A stretch of 64,000 bases of DNA. It comes from Parvibaculum sp039680535. Lineage in GTDB: Bacteria > Pseudomonadota > Alphaproteobacteria > Parvibaculales > Parvibaculaceae. The notes under the pieces were generated by a model that was given only the letters and a program-made list of their open reading frames with translations, was not told the origin of the DNA and made no database searches. Below are positions 63,128 to 64,000 of this stretch, one piece after another. Numbering within the stretch: position 1 is the first letter of the stretch; each line of letters begins with the position of its first letter. Made by a program: the position numbers and the translations under genes. Where the stretch lies: the NCBI RefSeq assembly GCF_039680535.1, contig NZ_JBDKSS010000022.1, positions 62,001-126,000 on the forward strand. The letters are read 5' to 3'.

Positions 63128-64000
63128 TCAGTTCAGGAGCTTGAGCCTGCTGCGTACCTCTTCGGAGGCGCGGCTGGCCTCGACCGCATCGCGCATGACA
63201 CGCGGCGTAATGAAGACGACGAGCTCTCTGCGCATTCCATTTATCTCAGTGTTACCGAAAAGATCGCCGATCAACGGTATCCTGTTGACGATCGGAATGG
63301 AGTTCTTGTCGTTCGACTGGGATGACGAAATGAGGCCGCCAAGAATAACGGTCTGCTTGCTGTAGACCGCAATGGTGCTGTTGATGCTGCGGCTCGAAAT
63401 GGTCGGCGTGAGCGTAGTCTGCGTCGAATCCGCGGACGGCAATACCGACGATAGTTCCTGCGCGACGTCCATTGTCACGAGGTCGGTCTCGCTCACGCGC
63501 GGGTTCACGCGCAGAATGACGCCGGCATCGCGGTATTCGATGGAATTGACGATGGGAGCGCCTGCGGTCTGTGTGCTGATGGCCTGCTGCGTCGTTACGG
63601 GCACCTGATCGGCGACCTTGATCGTCGCGGGCTGATTGTCGAGCGTCACAACCGAGGGAGACGAGACGACCTTGACGTTGGTGACGGCGGAAAGCGCGTC
63701 GAGCACCATCTTGGGATTGTCGGTGCCGCCGAGGATGATATTGAGTCCTGGAAGAACGGTCTTCAGCGGCACATGCGTGGCGTTGATGGCGGCGAACTTT
63801 CCATGCTCCAGATAGGCCTCGACTCCGTAGCGCAGGTCGTCGTTCAGCGTTACCTCGGCGATGATCACGTTGATGAGCACCTGCACCGACGGCTTGTCGA
63901 TCTGTTGCAGCAGGCTGAAAATCTGCTTGTAGGTCCGCGACGGCGCGCGGATCAGCAGGCTGTTCGTGTTGGTGTTGGCAGTGATGCGCACATCTTCCCC
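63128..64000 (-). CDS. gspD: Type II secretin GspD, C-terminal part (runs off right edge)
   Basis: The visible 290 residues are the C-terminal part of a secretin: end of the N-domain (NTNSLLIRAPSRTYKQIFSLLQQID), the start of the secretin core (VQVLINVIIAEVTLNDDLRYGVE), VPVTTQ, GVILRVNPRVSE, and RIPLIGDLFGNTEINGMRRELVVFITPRVM. It forms the outer-membrane channel. It is encoded on the strand opposite the rest of the gsp genes and converges on them, so it has its own promoter beyond the window. Confidence 0.93.
   Translation of the reverse strand, partial: GEDVRITANTNTNSLLIRAPSRTYKQIFSLLQQIDKPSVQVLINVIIAEVTLNDDLRYGVEAYLEHGKFAAINATHVPLKTVLPGLNIILGGTDNPKMVLDALSAVTNVKVVSSPSVVTLDNQPATIKVADQVPVTTQQAISTQTAGAPIVNSIEYRDAGVILRVNPRVSETDLVTMDVAQELSSVLPSADSTQTTLTPTISSRSINSTIAVYSKQTVILGGLISSSQSNDKNSIPIVNRIPLIGDLFGNTEINGMRRELVVFITPRVMRDAVEASRASEEVRSRLKLLN

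Overview
The window reads as a chromosomal segment of a GC-rich alphaproteobacterium. The best guess is the order Hyphomicrobiales in the broad sense, in a Parvibaculum-like genus; this rests on gene order and protein character, not on a database search. The left half carries a classic alphaproteobacterial core order: eno, ftsB-like, pdhA-pdhB-pdhC-lpdA, lipA, coq10-like, cinA/pgpA/ispDF (opposite strand), dusB, ntrB-ntrC, ntrY-ntrX, a D-amino-acid/branched-chain transaminase, hfq and hflX. No rRNA, tRNA, CRISPR array, prophage or insertion sequence was recognised.

Region by region. 1-3250: the end of enolase, then a TetR regulator divergent from a secreted DUF1329 protein, a strong terminator, and a patch of dispersed palindromic repeats before the ftsB-like gene. 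3260-12844: the pyruvate dehydrogenase complex with its lipoylation enzyme LipA, interleaved with TerC, a sulfatase and a PAS_5 protein. 12845-25836: the cinA-pgpA-ispDF block, dusB, and the two nitrogen two-component pairs ntrBC and ntrYX, which are separated by an opposite-strand fadL-yeeE-yeeE operon. 26034-32637: hfq-hflX, an inositol-monophosphatase-like gene, a diguanylate cyclase, mazG, an MBL hydrolase and an HU protein with a histone-H1-like Lys/Ala tail. 32807-38682: RidA, a feruloyl-CoA-synthase-like ligase and a very large CHASE-PAS-PAS-GAF-PAS-HD-GYP protein.

39023-47882 is the most unusual part. A long minus-strand array runs SET protein, SET protein, a 1032-residue membrane transporter-HEAT-cyclic-nucleotide-binding fusion, an alpha/beta hydrolase, a phosphoribosyltransferase, an HPF-type ribosome hibernation factor, a CapA-like protein and a divergent PRPP synthetase. 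It converges on a COG2187-type kinase. The theme suggested is nucleotide/PRPP handling and dormancy under possible lysine-methylation and cyclic-nucleotide control; this is inference.

48118-55020: trxC, an RND efflux pump with adaptor, and divergently DUF2892, sulfide:quinone oxidoreductase and OsmC. Together they look like a reactive-sulfur/thiol-stress island. 55207-64000: a type II secretion operon gspE-F-G-H-I-J-K-L-M-C/N-like, facing a convergent secretin gene (gspD) that runs off the right edge.
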